Made by a program: the position numbers and the translations under genes | Assembly: GCA_946902875.1 (NCBI GenBank) | Contig: OX336345.1 | Coordinates: forward strand, 3,627,395 to 3,691,394 | Length of the DNA: 64,000 nt | Origin: Nematopogon swammerdamellus | Taxonomy: Eukaryota > Arthropoda > Insecta > Lepidoptera > Adelidae | Direction: 5' to 3' | Shown: positions 1-10,580 of the stretch, piece by piece | Layout: every line of letters starts with the position of its first letter | How positions within the stretch are numbered: position 1 is the stretch's first letter | The notes under the pieces: generated by a model | Databases searched by the model: none | Seen by the model: the letters and a program-made list of their open reading frames with translations, nothing else | What the model was told of the DNA's origin: nothing

Positions 1-240
1 CAATTTTAAGCGGTTTTTATGGATTTTAGAACGAGTGTCGATTGAGCAAGTTGGAAAAGTGTTCCCGCGTGCGTTGCACGTTTCTCTCATTCGATATAAT
101 TGAGACGCAGCACCTTCATTATATTAGCTCGTGCGCTAACAAGCGGTAACTGAGGAGCAACGGAACAAAATCACACATGTCCACATTAACTTTTTTTACA
201 GGAGAGCCAAAAAACTAATAACTTAAAATACGAACAAACG

Positions 241-1085
241 CTTCGGTCTATCTCCGAATGGGGCCGAAGTAATTTGGTCGAGTTCAACGCTTCAAAAACA
301 CAAGCTTGCGCGTTCAGTGCGAAGAGAGCGGCGTTCTCACCAGCTCCTTGCTTCCAAGACACGTCGCTTAAATTAAGCGACCACCTCGGGGTCCTCGGAG
401 TCGAACTGTCGCACGACCTAAACTACCGGCGCCATATCGAGGGCAAGGCCAAGCTGGCCTCAAAAAAGCTAGGCATACTCAATAAGGTTCGACGGTACTT
501 CACGCCGGACCAAAGGCTGCTTTTGTATAAATCGCAGATAAGGTCCTGCCTGGAGTACTGCTCGCACCTGTGGGATGGTTCAGCCAAATACCAGCTTGCG
601 CCTTTGGACTCGATCCAGCGTCGAGCCGTGCGACTAGTGGATGACCCCGACGTGTCCCGCGATCTAGAACCGCTGCAACTTCGTAGGGATGTCGGCGCCC
701 TAAGCGTGTTCTATCGCTTATTCCACGGGGAGTGCTCGGAGGAGCTGTTTAACGCGATTCCGCCGTCCCCTTTCCACCTCCGTACAACGCGCACTGGGCA
801 GGGATTGCATCCCTATACGCTGGACTTACCGCGGATGCGTACAAATCGGTTCTGCAGATCCTTCCTCCACAGAACCGGTAAACTCTGGAACGCTCTACCT
901 GCCCACATATTTCCCCCCAAGTATAGTCTCGGGTCCTTCAAGAGAGGCGTGAATGGGCACCTGTCAGGCCGGCATGGCATTCGCAACCCCCGCATACGTC
1001 CGAATGTCCATGGGCGTCGCTAGACACCTTATGGGTGACTCGGCGCCACATGTCGCGCTTAGTATAAAAAAAAAAAAATAAATAA
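241..1085 (+). mobile_element. 5'-truncated LINE (jockey/CR1 group, here family A) with poly-A tail
   Basis: Starts inside a reverse transcriptase frame and ends in a 3' UTR of about 45 bp plus an A-rich tail at 1067-1085. It lies inside the 151-1374 TIR element. Its last ~70 bp (CCATGGGCGTCG through the A tail) recur at 5726-5875, 41912-42093, 53183-53256 and 56651-56860, which marks these as 3' ends of one family. Confidence 0.85.
244..1023 (+). CDS. LINE reverse transcriptase C-terminal region (partial)
   Basis: This open frame of about 260 codons has the post-catalytic part of a non-LTR retrotransposon polymerase. The order is WGRSNLVEFNASKTQ near the start, then a thumb-like segment with KLGILNKVRRYF, then CLEYCSHLWDG, SIQRRAVRL, and the C-terminal block LWNALPAHIFP followed by SLGSFKRGVN. 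These blocks are typical of the jockey/CR1 group in insects. The catalytic YADD box and everything upstream are missing, so this is a 5'-truncated, non-autonomous copy. The frame is uninterrupted to TAG at 1021-1023, so the insertion is fairly young. There is no true ATG start because the frame is entered by truncation. Confidence 0.85.
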   Translation, partial: RSISEWGRSNLVEFNASKTQACAFSAKRAAFSPAPCFQDTSLKLSDHLGVLGVELSHDLNYRRHIEGKAKLASKKLGILNKVRRYFTPDQRLLLYKSQIRSCLEYCSHLWDGSAKYQLAPLDSIQRRAVRLVDDPDVSRDLEPLQLRRDVGALSVFYRLFHGECSEELFNAIPPSPFHLRTTRTGQGLHPYTLDLPRMRTNRFCRSFLHRTGKLWNALPAHIFPPKYSLGSFKRGVNGHLSGRHGIRNPRIRPNVHGRR

Positions 1086-1559
1086 ATGTGTGATTTTGGT
1101 GGAAATTTTTCCAATCCAATGATTATTCTATTTCATTTGTGTGATTATGATCGCAAGTTTAGAGTTTGACATCAAAATATGACTTTGTACCAGGATATGT
1201 GTGATTTTGATGCAAACCTTGGATTTCTAGCGGTTATACAAGAGCGATTAGTGTGATTTTGAACACTATAAATCTGCTATTCGATAGGTTTCAGGCTAAA
1301 GATACCAAATCGATAAAACAAAATTCACTCACGGAAAAAAGTGGATATGTGTGATTTTGTTCCGTTGCTCCTCAACTTTCTTCGATGTATTTATTTGTGA
1401 TCTCTGACGTCGCTTCTTCCTTTGGAAAGAAAACCGTCAGGGACTTCGGCTACGCGACGACATCAAAAAGTTTCGCGCACTTTTTCGTAAACATCAAACT
1501 TTCCTTTCATGTTGCTCTATTTTTGTATCCGTCGCGTTCGTGTATTCTCGCATCTTTTT

Positions 1560-1947
1560 TTTAGGGTTCCGTATCCGGTACGGGACCCTATTACTAAGCC
1601 TACGCCGTCTGTCTGTCTGTCTGTCTATCTGTCCGAGGGCTGTATCTCTTGAACCGTAATATGTAGCCCGTTGAAATTTTCACACAGTATGTGTTATTAT
1701 GGCCGATATAAATACAAATAATAAAAATAAAAAAGTAAAAAAATCACGGGGTTCCCATAGAATAAACTAAAAAGTGTATGCGCGCCATCTACCGAAAAGA
1801 GTATGAAGCATTTTGACTAATCATGAATTTGAACTAATATGAAGCACTTCATAAACACGCCATAGATGGCGTGAGTGGCGCTGACCATGACATGGCGATA
1901 CGGAACCCTCGGTGCGCGAGTTCGACTCGCACTTGGCCGGTTTTTTT
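1560..1947 (+). mobile_element. Lepidopteran interspersed repeat (family G)
   Basis: Begins AGGGTTCCGTATCC and ends with GACTCGCACTTGGCCGG. It contains a GTCT microsatellite at 1608-1633 and the segment TTGAACCGTAATATGTAGCC. Related copies are at 7367-7644 (reverse), 59179-59459 (forward), and partial at 44058-44107 and 49283-49500. I recognise the style from lepidopteran genomes but cannot name the superfamily. It has no coding capacity. Confidence 0.7.
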
Positions 1948-2040
1948 ATCGATATTCGAGCCACAAGTTCGCCAGACTGACAAGATGTTTGCCTTCTTGA
2001 AGGCTGCCTAGAAAGAGCGGACAAAATAGAAATAAGAAAT

Positions 2041-2474
2041 ATATAAGGTCTTTCATTAGTAGGTAACTTTACGATAAGGGGTGTATGTGTATCAGATACT
2101 GATAGCGTTCCCATACCAATTTTTTTTACTATGTAAAAAACCTACTCACTCCTCAAAATTAATACGTGAAGTGCGCGTATTTCACCTTGAGTAGGTTTTT
2201 TTATATAGTAAAAAAAAAATAATTGGCATGGGAACGTGATCAGTATCTGTACCCTAATCACGAGATTTAACCTACTACGCTACGCCGTGTTCTCCGCATA
2301 ATTTTGTATGGAGAAACGGAGCAGCGCCCCTAGTGATAGATTTGCGAACTTCGTTTCTCCATACAAAATGATGCGGAGAACACGGCGTAGCGTAGTAGGT
2401 TAAATCTCGTGATTAGGGTACTGATACACATTCACCCCGTAGCGTAGCGTCACCTACTATTGAAAGAACTTATA
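2041..2474. mobile_element. Nested foldback cluster (three concentric or adjacent hairpins)
   Basis: Outer arms 2041-2101 and 2417-2474 are inverted copies of each other (shared AAGGTCTTTCATTAGTAGGT-like ends and a GTGTATCAG-type inner edge). Inside sit hairpin A (arms 2107-2147 and 2186-2234, T-rich, CCTACTCA core) and hairpin B (arms about 2249-2300 and 2350-2420, core CTACGCTACGCCGTGTTCTC). Hairpin B has a second copy at 48666-48848 flanked by a 5-bp duplication, so B is an independent MITE that landed in the older element. Confidence 0.75.
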
Positions 2475-3631
2475 TACGGCTACGGTACACGTTAGGTAAG
2501 TGATTGATGTGAACGGGCGGTCGGTCGGTCGGTCGGTCGGTGTATTTTGACGCGGGTCGGGGCGGAGGCAGCGGCGCGGGCGATGTTCAGTAATTGGCGC
2601 CTCGTTAATTTAGCGCTGTATCGCGCACATTATGAATTGTTCGCCAACAGCTACCGGCACCCGCCATCGCTATTATTTATCGTTTATACCCCGTACTCGC
2701 TTTGATATCCACGATACACGCAGTCCCGTCCGGTAGTCGCTTCGCCGGTACGTGCTAAGTAGTCCGCGGTAATAATCGCAGTCTCGCGCGCGCGCTACAA
2801 GCCACTCGCTTGTTAAGGTGATGTGAGACTGCGTCTGACTCGAATTTCAAGAAGTGTACCGCCAATATTACTTACCTGACTGATTCAGTTTTAATATATG
2901 CATAACTTCATCTACAAGCGCAGCTCGATAGGTTTTTTAAAACACGATTTGATTAACTTCGCTCGATAGAAAAAAAATCATGAACATGCCTCTGAATTTA
3001 GTTATAAAAACGTATTTAAGGCAACGTGACCAAATCAAGGCTTACGAAAAAAAATATTTTATTTATTTGGATATATATCTAAATCCGTAGCTATTTACTT
3101 TTTTGTTTCGACCCGTAGTTTTGGATTTAAAAAAAATTTGTTGTCTGTAAAGTCGGTTTACGGACGATAGTTTTACGTGATAACGTCATAAAGAAACACA
3201 GCTATAAGAATTGTACAATCGTACATTTGTCGATTTCTAGCCTCGATTACCGTACGATACGGCAATTACCGTACGTTTGGCAACACTGCCGCTTGGGCCG
3301 AGGTAGTTTCCATGGTAACTTTAAATATCAACGTGAATGTCAACGTGACACTCTTTCGTACGTGCTGCCCGTGTTCATCAATTTATAAGACGTTATCACG
3401 TCAAAAATCCTACTCCAACCAGCGAAAGCGGCTCCTTGAAAGGGGAGTACGGGTGAATACAGGTTGGCAGGGTCGTCGCAGAGTCGACATATGTAGAACA
3501 TTGTTCCCAGATCGTGCTGGACGGCTGATCGTAGGTAACGTGCGTGACGTGTGTAGTTTCGATTGATGACCGCTTTCATTCGTCTCTAAGATAGAGATAT
3601 CATCATGTTTTTATAAAAGTAACTAGCTTTA
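2475..3631. other. Unassigned unique DNA
   Basis: Contains a short GGTC tandem repeat at 2517-2540 and CpG-rich sequence to about 2830, then AT-rich DNA. Short open frames on both strands at 3312-3579 overlap each other and show no recognisable domain. Nothing here supports a gene. Confidence 0.4.
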
Positions 3632-4095
3632 TTCCGCGGCTTCGCTCGCGGTATACTCGGTTTAATGGCAAATCCGATTTAAACGAAAATATTACAATAA
3701 ACGATCGCTTCTCTTATAGTCTCTCTATCTTTCCCTCTCTCTCTCTCCCTTCTTCCCCCTCCCTCACCCTTCTCATTCGCCTCCTTCCCTCCCACCTCCT
3801 CCCCTCCGTCCTTCTCTCCCCTCTCCATCCGGCACTATACCATTCGAAACTAAATACCGTTCATACCATACTTTCTTTGATGCTGCTCAGCCCTAGCGAT
3901 TTAGCGTCATGGTATATATATATATAGCCTATACGGAGGCTCACTAATAGGCGTGATAGCCTATTATTAGTGAGCCTCAAGAACTACTCTTTACATTAGT
4001 GCAAACCGCATCATAATATGTTAGTTGTTCCGGAGTTTACCCATAATACATACATACATACAGACAGACGTATTCTTTTATAAGAAGTAAAGATA
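3632..4095 (+). mobile_element. Interspersed repeat family Z with internal pyrimidine tract
   Basis: Starts AACTAGCTTTATTCCGCGGC and ends with ACATACATACAGACAGACG, then TTATAAGAAGTA. A C/T-rich tract fills 3719-3835, and a perfect-looking hairpin GAGGCTCACTAATAGGC with its complement lies at 3936-3976. A shorter copy at 6023-6222 and a reversed, SINE-split copy at 36028-36723 share both ends. The superfamily is not known to me. Confidence 0.65.
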
Positions 4096-5160
4096 GAGAA
4101 CATAGAGATTATTTCGTGTCTGTTATTTATTATTTAGTGATGGTTGTTGGTATGTACACCTCGATGGAATTTATCGGATGTTTTAAGGCGTTCTTAGCGT
4201 TTGTAAAATGAATACAGCCAAGCTCGTGTTTTTTTGTGCTGACACAAACGTCATTCATATATATTTAGGCAATTTAAATATAAATTCTCGCGTAAGAATG
4301 TATACATGTATATATTACCTATTTATAATTTGTTACTATTCTGTCACATTATCCGTGCGCCTACTCATACACTCTTTACGATATCCCAAAGGTCTGCTAT
4401 AATGTAAAGCAGATCTGCATCAAGCCGACCTTTTTGTACCTTATTTTATAGTAAAATGGTGTATAATAAAAAATAAATACTAATACATTATTTTACTTTG
4501 ATAGTGTGGTGCGGGGTGCGGGGTGCGGGGTTCGGGTTTCGGGGTGCGGGGTGCGGGGTGCGGCAGAGAGCCGGCTGCGATGTGGCGCGGGATGGGGACC
4601 GCGAGCGCGCGGGGTCCCGCGGCGCCGCCTCTTCTAGTTAATTTCACGGAAGTCTAGCTCCGAAGCTACGCCGAACGAACAACAAAGGACTTAACCAAAA
4701 TAGAGCTCTTTCCCACACAGCCGCGCACGTTAAACGAACCAAAACACGCCCGTAATGAGTACAAAATGCTTTCGAAATTAAATAAACACCGGCCGAGCCG
4801 AGAGGCCGCCGCAACCGTTTTGTGTCATTTTCACATCGGTGTAATTCGATAATTTATAAGGCGCCATTTTAGTGGAATAGCCGCGAGCTGATTAGTGAGG
4901 TTCTCATGAAAGTCGGAGCAGATAGCATCGTCGCGAGGCTCCATCACCCGTGCGTGCCCGCGTAGTACCGACGACCGAACCGCAGTCACGCAACCAGACA
5001 ACTAATTATTGTCTATCTATGTAACAATATTAAATTACAGAACGAAGCGAGGCCGCTTACTGTTGTAATTGAAAAAGATAATGGAATAGACTCGGGGCGC
5101 TATCCGCCCGTTGAGGAGTCAATTATTTTATTCCACGGTTTTGAGGAAATATTGTTCCCA
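4096..5160. other. Unassigned DNA with a G-rich array
   Basis: AT-rich DNA to 4500, then the G-rich heptanucleotide array, then CpG-rich unique DNA to about 5000. The only open frame, 64 codons at 4208-4402, is not convincing. Confidence 0.35.
4508..4562 (+). repeat. (GGGGTGC)n G-rich minisatellite
   Basis: About eight imperfect copies of a 7-bp G-rich unit, giving runs of four G spaced by three bases. This pattern can form a G-quadruplex. Confidence 0.8.
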
Positions 5161-5540
5161 GGGGAGCATATTTCCAAAGTCTAGTATGCGAGTTGCTCTG
5201 ATTGGTGGAGAGACGAGTCTGGCTCCGCCTCCGGCACCCCCAGCGAACCTACTGAATCCGATATTCGTCTGGTCGTTTATGCACTTTGGTGGCTCAGTGG
5301 TAGAGTGTAGGGTTTTTATTTTTTCGATCTCGGCCATGGGTTCGTGTCCCTTTTGTCAAAATTTGTTTTGTTTTACTTTTTTTTAAGCAATGTTAGGGTG
5401 TTAAAATTAGGTTAAGGTTTTTTTTTTATAACCACCTAAGAAAACTTTATTTTCGGAAATACTTCCGAAATTTATATTTCCCGCCAAAGTTGAGAACGAC
5501 TAATCAGACTCGTATACTAGACTTTGGAAATATGCCCCCG
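5161..5540. mobile_element. MITE with ~45-bp TIRs and a tRNA-like core
   Basis: The left terminus (GGGGAGCATATTTCCAAAGT at 5161) is repeated inverted at the right end (ACTTTGGAAATATGCCCCC). The core on the + strand, 5286-5352, has the layout of a tRNA-derived RNA polymerase III promoter: TGGCTCAGTGGTAGAGTG resembles an A box and GGGTTCGTGTCCC a B box, about 45 bp apart. The same core appears in the MULE-like elements at 11461, about 12640 and 57775, but with different termini. Confidence 0.7.
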
Positions 5541-5725
5541 GGGACGGGGCCGCCTCGGGAATACAGGTCGATCTGTCTGGCAGTTTAATTCGGAATCCGG
5601 AGCCGCTGTTGACTGCTATTGATTCTTCATCTATTCGATTCGATTGTCAAGAATCCAACACTACGAACTGCCGTTTTCACCTCAGGATAGCGTGAGGTCT
5701 TCTACGTGTACGTGATGCAGATTTT

Positions 5726-5875
5726 TTAAAATTATTTTATTGAAAACTCGACATGTGGCGCGCAGGCACCCATAGCGTGTCTAACGACGCCCATGGACGT
5801 TCGGTCGTATGCGGGGGTTGCGAATGCCATGCCGGCCTGACAGGTGCCTCTCTTGAAGGATCCGAGACTGTACTT
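5726..5875 (-). mobile_element. LINE family A 3' end
   Basis: Reverse complement of the last ~150 bp of the 241-1085 LINE, including the CGACATGTGGCG block and the segment encoding the final FKRGVNGHLSGRHG-like residues. Severely 5'-truncated. Confidence 0.8.
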
Positions 5876-6022
5876 GAAATGAGGACCCGAGACTGTACTT
5901 GAAATGAAATGAAAACAAAACGAGCGCAGGAACTGTCTTATACTGTCTTAACTAGAGTGGCGACGGCGTAAGAGAGCAAGTACATTGAAAACAAGTTATA
6001 AAGGTACTCATATAATATAGCT

Positions 6023-6222
6023 AACTAGCTTTTGTCTGCGGCTTCGCTAGCGGTAGACTCGGTTTAATAGCAAAATCCGATTTAAACGCAAATATGATAA
6101 TAAACGATCGCTTCTCTTCCATTGGCGCAAACCGCATCAAAATCTGTTCAGTGTTTCCGGAGTTTACTTCAAACATACATACAGACAGACGTTCCCTTTT
6201 ATAAGAAGTAGACATAGAGACA
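6023..6222 (+). mobile_element. Family Z repeat, short form
   Basis: Same ends as 3632-4095 (GCGGCTTCGCTAGCGGTAG near the start, ACATACATACAGACAGACG near the end) but without the pyrimidine tract and hairpin, so about 200 bp. Confidence 0.65.
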
Positions 6223-6263
6223 GAAATAGAGATACCTATATGATTATGGAATCACGTGGTATC

Positions 6264-6320
6264 ATGAATTGGAGAGGGGTATGTCCAGCAGTGGACACTT
6301 ATACGCTGACTGACTGGTAT
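6264..6320 (+). mobile_element. RTE-type LINE extreme 3' end
   Basis: The sequence GGTATGTCCAGCAGTGGAC encodes the terminal VQQW-like residues of RTE-type LINE polymerases and is followed by ACGCTGACTGACTGG. The larger fragments at 10262-10580 and 62285-62668 have the same ending. Confidence 0.65.
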
Positions 6321-6644
6321 CATGGGGAATAGCTGGCATACCATATAGGTGCGAAAGCCGTTGACAACATTACGTTTTTTCGTTCGAAAAACCAATTTTT
6401 AACTCAGGCCTCGTATATTTAATCTAAACAAAACAAAAAAACACAGTTACGTAGATTAGACTGTCCTTATTACAAGAGAATTATTATAAAAATCGGTCAA
6501 GGTTTAGGGGTTGGGAAAACAAAAACCACGTAAGACGATTTCGTATGGAGAAAAATAACCTCTATGTTATCACGTGACTATAACCTCTTGTCTGCTCTTA
6601 ATGATGGCTTCAAACGGAATGCGGGGGAGGGAGAGGCCGCTATC

Positions 6645-6941
6645 GGGGTTTGACACCTGAAAGCTCTGGCGGCTCCTGCGGATGCTGCGATCCTACGGCG
6701 CGGCGGCTCTGGTTGACTCGACTCGAAAGGAAACACTCGGTTTGAAACGAAACGTAACAAAAAACGACATGCACCGCCTCAACATTAGGTTAGGGTTAAT
6801 ATAGATATATTAACTCTATATTAACCCTGGGTATTTTTTTTTAAACCACCAAAACATCACTTATACCACACATTCCTTAGAGCCGAAGTTTGCCGAAAGG
6901 ATCTGTAGTAGGAGCCAGCAGCTCTTTCAGGTGGCGGACCG
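6645..6941 (-). mobile_element. MULE-like MITE with 9-bp target duplication
   Basis: Flanked by GCCGCTATC at 6636-6644 and 6942-6950. Ends are GGGGTTTGACACCTGAAAG and CTTTCAGGTGGCGGACCG, which are inverted at the CACCTGAAAG part. A 9-bp duplication is characteristic of Mutator-like elements. The centre carries a hairpin around GGGTTAATATAG at 6797-6832. Orientation is opposite to the copies at 11461 and 57775, and the tRNA-like core is absent here. Confidence 0.75.
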
Positions 6942-7366
6942 GCCGCTATCGCGTGGCTCGTTATTGAATGTGACGAGAGCGGTCACAGCAACATTAGCGC
7001 AGACACCGGCGCGGCGGCGGCGCGGCTCCGCTGCGCTCTAATCAATCAATTCAATTCAATTCAATTTTTATTGGTCTTTTTGGTATATTTGTACACTTAG
7101 ACAGGTCAAATTGTATAAACAAATTTCTTATTATTCTAATTCGATCCAAGGAAAAATAGGCCATTGTCAAAACATAGAAGGTTTAAATACATATCATTAT
7201 TATTGTTAAATTATTGTAAATTATTTATTATATGTTAAATTATTGTTAAAAGCCGTAAATAAAAATAAAAAAATCTATTTCCAAAATATTTTTTTAGGAT
7301 GCTAGGTACAGGTTAAAGCCTCCTGTGAAATCAGAAAAAAAAATTTTGCTGAAGAAAATAAAAAAT

Positions 7367-7644
7367 TAAACCGGGCAAGTGCGAGTCGGACTCGCGCATA
7401 GAGGTTTCCGCACCAAAAAAAAAACGTTGAAAAAATAAACATGTTTCTTGTATGGAAACCCCACGTAATTCTTTACTTTTAAAATCCTCCTTGTTTAAAA
7501 TATTATTAGTTGTTATGTTCGTCGTAATAACACATATTCTGTGAAAATTTCAACCGGCTAGCCTTTACGGTTCCAAAGATACAGCAGTAGGACTGACTGA
7601 CAGACAGATGGCATAGGCTTCCGTACTAGGTACGGAAACCTAAA
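7367..7644 (-). mobile_element. Family G interspersed repeat
   Basis: Reverse-oriented copy: CCGGGCAAGTGCGAGTCGG at its right-hand (here left) end and TACGGAAACCTAAAA at the other. Internal match AACACATATTCTGTGAAAAT to the other copies. Confidence 0.7.
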
Positions 7645-7682
7645 AATTACCAATCCGAATGCATGGCGATTATTCCATTAGA

Positions 7683-7756
7683 TTTTTTTTTTTTTTATGA
7701 AACCTGACACGGTTGGCTACATCACCTACAACATCCGTGATGTCAGCCCATAACAC
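7683..7756 (-). mobile_element. T1 SINE tail fragment
   Basis: Poly-T followed by ATGAAACCTGACACGGTTGG and CATCCGTGATGTCAGCCC, the reverse complement of the 3' end of the X-type SINEs. Confidence 0.75.
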
Positions 7757-7983
7757 AGATTCAGCAACTCTTAGAGATCGTTTTAGAATCACGCTATCTA
7801 CTTCGGGTACTGAGTAGTGGCTCTAATAAATCGTAAAAGTAGTATTTACCTATACAAATTAATATTATCTTAAAATATGTCTTAATCTTCAACAGCTAGA
7901 TAGATTTGAATGATTTTTGTAGACCTTCATAATTTTGTTTATCTCTAAGGATGGGTTGATTTGGGCTTGACTACATAGGGTAA

Positions 7984-8402
7984 GTACTGTGTGGGGTCGG
8001 TACTTAATAAGAATAGCCCCACTGCATCTCTCCCCGTGCATGTCGTAAAAGGCGACTAAGGGATAAGCGGCCTGCAGACACCCCGGTCAACTTGTGGCTT
8101 TCATGGAAGACATAGGGTGGCTGGGGTAGCTGGAGACTGCGGGGTTTTGCACGAAGGTCCCCAACCAAGCGGGATTAGTTTGCAGGCCTAGAGCCAACCC
8201 CAAACCAAAACAACAACTAGTACCACCGCATTGAATGAAACGTCGGTCTAAACTGCTATGTCAATAGTTCGTGTTTTCCGTCCAGCTCAATGTAGCCAAC
8301 ACGAAATGAAGGGAAACACTGACATAGCCAGCTGACATCACGGATGTTGTAGGTGATGTAGCCAACCGTGTCAGATGCGATAAGAAAATAAATAAAAAAA
8401 AA
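7984..8402 (+). mobile_element. Chimeric SINE: H head, unique middle (M2), T1 tail
   Basis: The first ~80 bp (GTGTGGGGTCGGTAC through GGCGACTAAGGGATAAG) match the H head found in families X and Y. A ~135-bp middle, from CGGCCTGCAGACACCCC to about 8210, is seen only here. From ACCACCGCATTGAATGAAAC on, it matches the X body and T1 tail and ends in A-rich sequence. This is a third arrangement of the same building blocks. Confidence 0.75.
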
Positions 8403-10261
8403 CTGCATAGAATGTGAATCCTTAAAGATTTTTAAAGCTCGAGAAATTGTATAAAAACTGTTTACGTGAATGTATGCGTGATCGAAAGTGCGCTTATTTA
8501 AATATAATTTGAGGTAAAAATCTGCTACTTATCATTTTTGAAATGCGAGTTTGAGGCGAGCGGAGCCGCCGGCAAAGGCGAGTAAATTAAGATAAAACCG
8601 AAAGGGTTATACCTCTCCTTCAATTACGACAACCCACACGATGATTAGACGTTTCACTGGCGCGTTCCGCCCAATTACCGGATGACTTATGTTATTAAGT
8701 GTTAGCTTTGTTATAAATACATTCGTCGTGACGTGAATAAATGGAATCGGAATGGCTGCCTACTTTATTTCTGGAGTGCTTTCTATTTTAACATCGACCG
8801 GCCGACGCGTCCATCGGAATATTTTAATTTTTATGTGCTCCTTTTATTTCGGGTCGCTACGATTATCTTTTAACAAATTAGATCGACTAAGTGACTCTTC
8901 CTTAATTGCTTCTTTACGTTGAGTGATGCCTCTTGTATTTCTTATTTGTTACGCATTTGTCCGGTCTTTATTCCTTTTAGCATAATGAACGTTGTGGAAA
9001 AAGCGATGCTACCTTCGTTAATTTTCTGTTAATTGAAATGAAATGAAATGAAATGTTGAAATGAAATGAAATGTTTATTAATACCATTTTACATACAATT
9101 TGCTTTCCCTCTCCTCTAGATTAAAGTAGAGGTCCTCTAATTAAAGTAGAGGTAGCAACACTTTAATGTTAAATTTATTATGTTTTTCATGAATCGCTGA
9201 AGCCTTTTTTTGAGAGCTTTACTACGAAGCGATACCCCTTAAAAATGGCAAAAATAGTCCTTCTTCCTCTTTTTTTAATGGTGGCAACCAAACGAACAGT
9301 GACTTTAGTTTATTACTGCCAGTATCCAGTAACGGCACTGCACGGTATAAATTTTATAATTACTGGCAATAAAGCAAAATAAATTTTGAAAAGAACGAAA
9401 TATTTTAATTGTGCATGCAAACTCTACTAGTTTGCATGCACAAATTATGGTAGACCCACAGTTATAAATAAAAAGATGAAACTAAATAAAATAAAACATT
9501 TTACATATATTTACAGTCTTACATAATTCAAAAAAAGAGCCCTTATTCAACTAGATGCCGTGGTAAGTGTCGCCCCGCTGCTTGAGCCATTTCCACTGAG
9601 GGGGCTGCTAAGCTAACCGAATTTTTGCGCGAGTGAACTAACAAAAGTCGCTGCACAGCGGCTTCGTGATGCGCTCTTTGCGCGGCAGGACCAGCGGTTG
9701 TCGCTGATTTGTGGAATCCCTGTTCTGTGTCCTCTTCCTTAGTGATATCCATCAGTGACAGTAGATCACTATAGTCTACTATACCTAAGAGCATACTGTT
9801 TACTTAAAATTTGAACATTCGTCCGTTCGTATGATTAAATGCTGTGCTTTTGATGTAGGTTGTGGTTACTGAGTGTAGGGATAAACTGATAAATATATTT
9901 AGTTAGGCACAAAATGCGTCCACTCACACTGTTTTCGATAGTTGAGTCTATTCGGATGAACTCGCTTCACACACCCAAACGAAGCCTGGTATACCGTCGT
10001 GGAATATTGCCTAAAGCCGTCGGAAAGTGTGCAAATACTTCCGACAGTAGCATACGCCCTCCTTTACTTTGACTCCTTTTGACGTTGAACATCATATTAT
10101 TGGCGTGGAAATTTGGTGCTTGCCTTGATTCTACTACACTACCTACCTCTAAGGATATGAAGACTGGTGTCCTTGCGTCCACTCGTGGTGCCCCTGGGTG
10201 TTCCTCTAGACGATAAGGATGTTGATATTTCTCCACGTGGAGGATAGTAACGATAACACAG
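8403..10261. other. Low-complexity and unassigned DNA with two minus-strand open frames
   Basis: Contains an AAATG microsatellite at 9037-9078 and the hairpin at 9409-9443. Minus-strand frames at 9543-9794 (83 codons) and 9967-10356 (129 codons) look moderately protein-like. I cannot assign either to a family. The upstream part of the second overlaps an RTE fragment in antisense, so its start is not real. Confidence 0.3.
9409..9443. repeat. Perfect short palindrome with 15-bp arms
   Basis: Arms TTGTGCATGCAAACT and AGTTTGCATGCACAA surround a 5-base loop. The arms include ATGCAAA, an octamer-like motif, in both orientations. Confidence 0.85.
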
Positions 10262-10580
10262 TCTTTTGTGTGCGCAACGAGGCAATTCGCCGACGCATCA
10301 TAGTAGTCGATATTGGAAACCGAGTGGCTAAGTTCAAGTGGCACTACGCTGGGCACGTCAGCCGATGAGACGAAGATCGTTGGAGTAACTGTGTCCTACA
10401 CTGGCAGGACAGCCTTGGACAGGAAAATGGAGTGTGGGAAGACCATCCGCCAAGTGGGATGACGTCATCAAGTACGACGACGGAAAGCAGTGGTTCTGTA
10501 CCGCTGAAGGCCGAGAGGACTGGAGGAAAATTGGAGAGGCGTATCTCCAGCAGTGGATGCATACACGCTGACTGGCTTTA
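10262..10580 (+). mobile_element. RTE-type LINE, C-terminal domain remnant
   Basis: Reads, with stops and frame changes, as the C-terminal region of an RTE-clade polymerase: VRNEAIRRR, then a VAKFKWHYAGHVSR-like block, DRWSN, and EEDWRKIGEAYLQQW at the end. Followed by ACGCTGACTGGC as in the other copies. Clearly inactive. Confidence 0.8.

Larger units (their letters stand above)
151..1374. mobile_element. Non-autonomous DNA element with 34-bp terminal inverted repeats, interrupted by a LINE
   Basis: The sequence at 151-184 (beginning TGAGGAGCAACGGAACAAAA) is the near-perfect reverse complement of 1341-1374. Between the termini, and outside the inserted LINE, the motif TGTGATTTT recurs near 1087, 1138, 1198, 1252 and 1349, as subterminal repeats of DNA transposons often do. 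Without the LINE the element would be about 380 bp, so it is MITE-sized. No transposase is left. A clear target duplication was not found, so the superfamily is unassigned. Confidence 0.7.
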
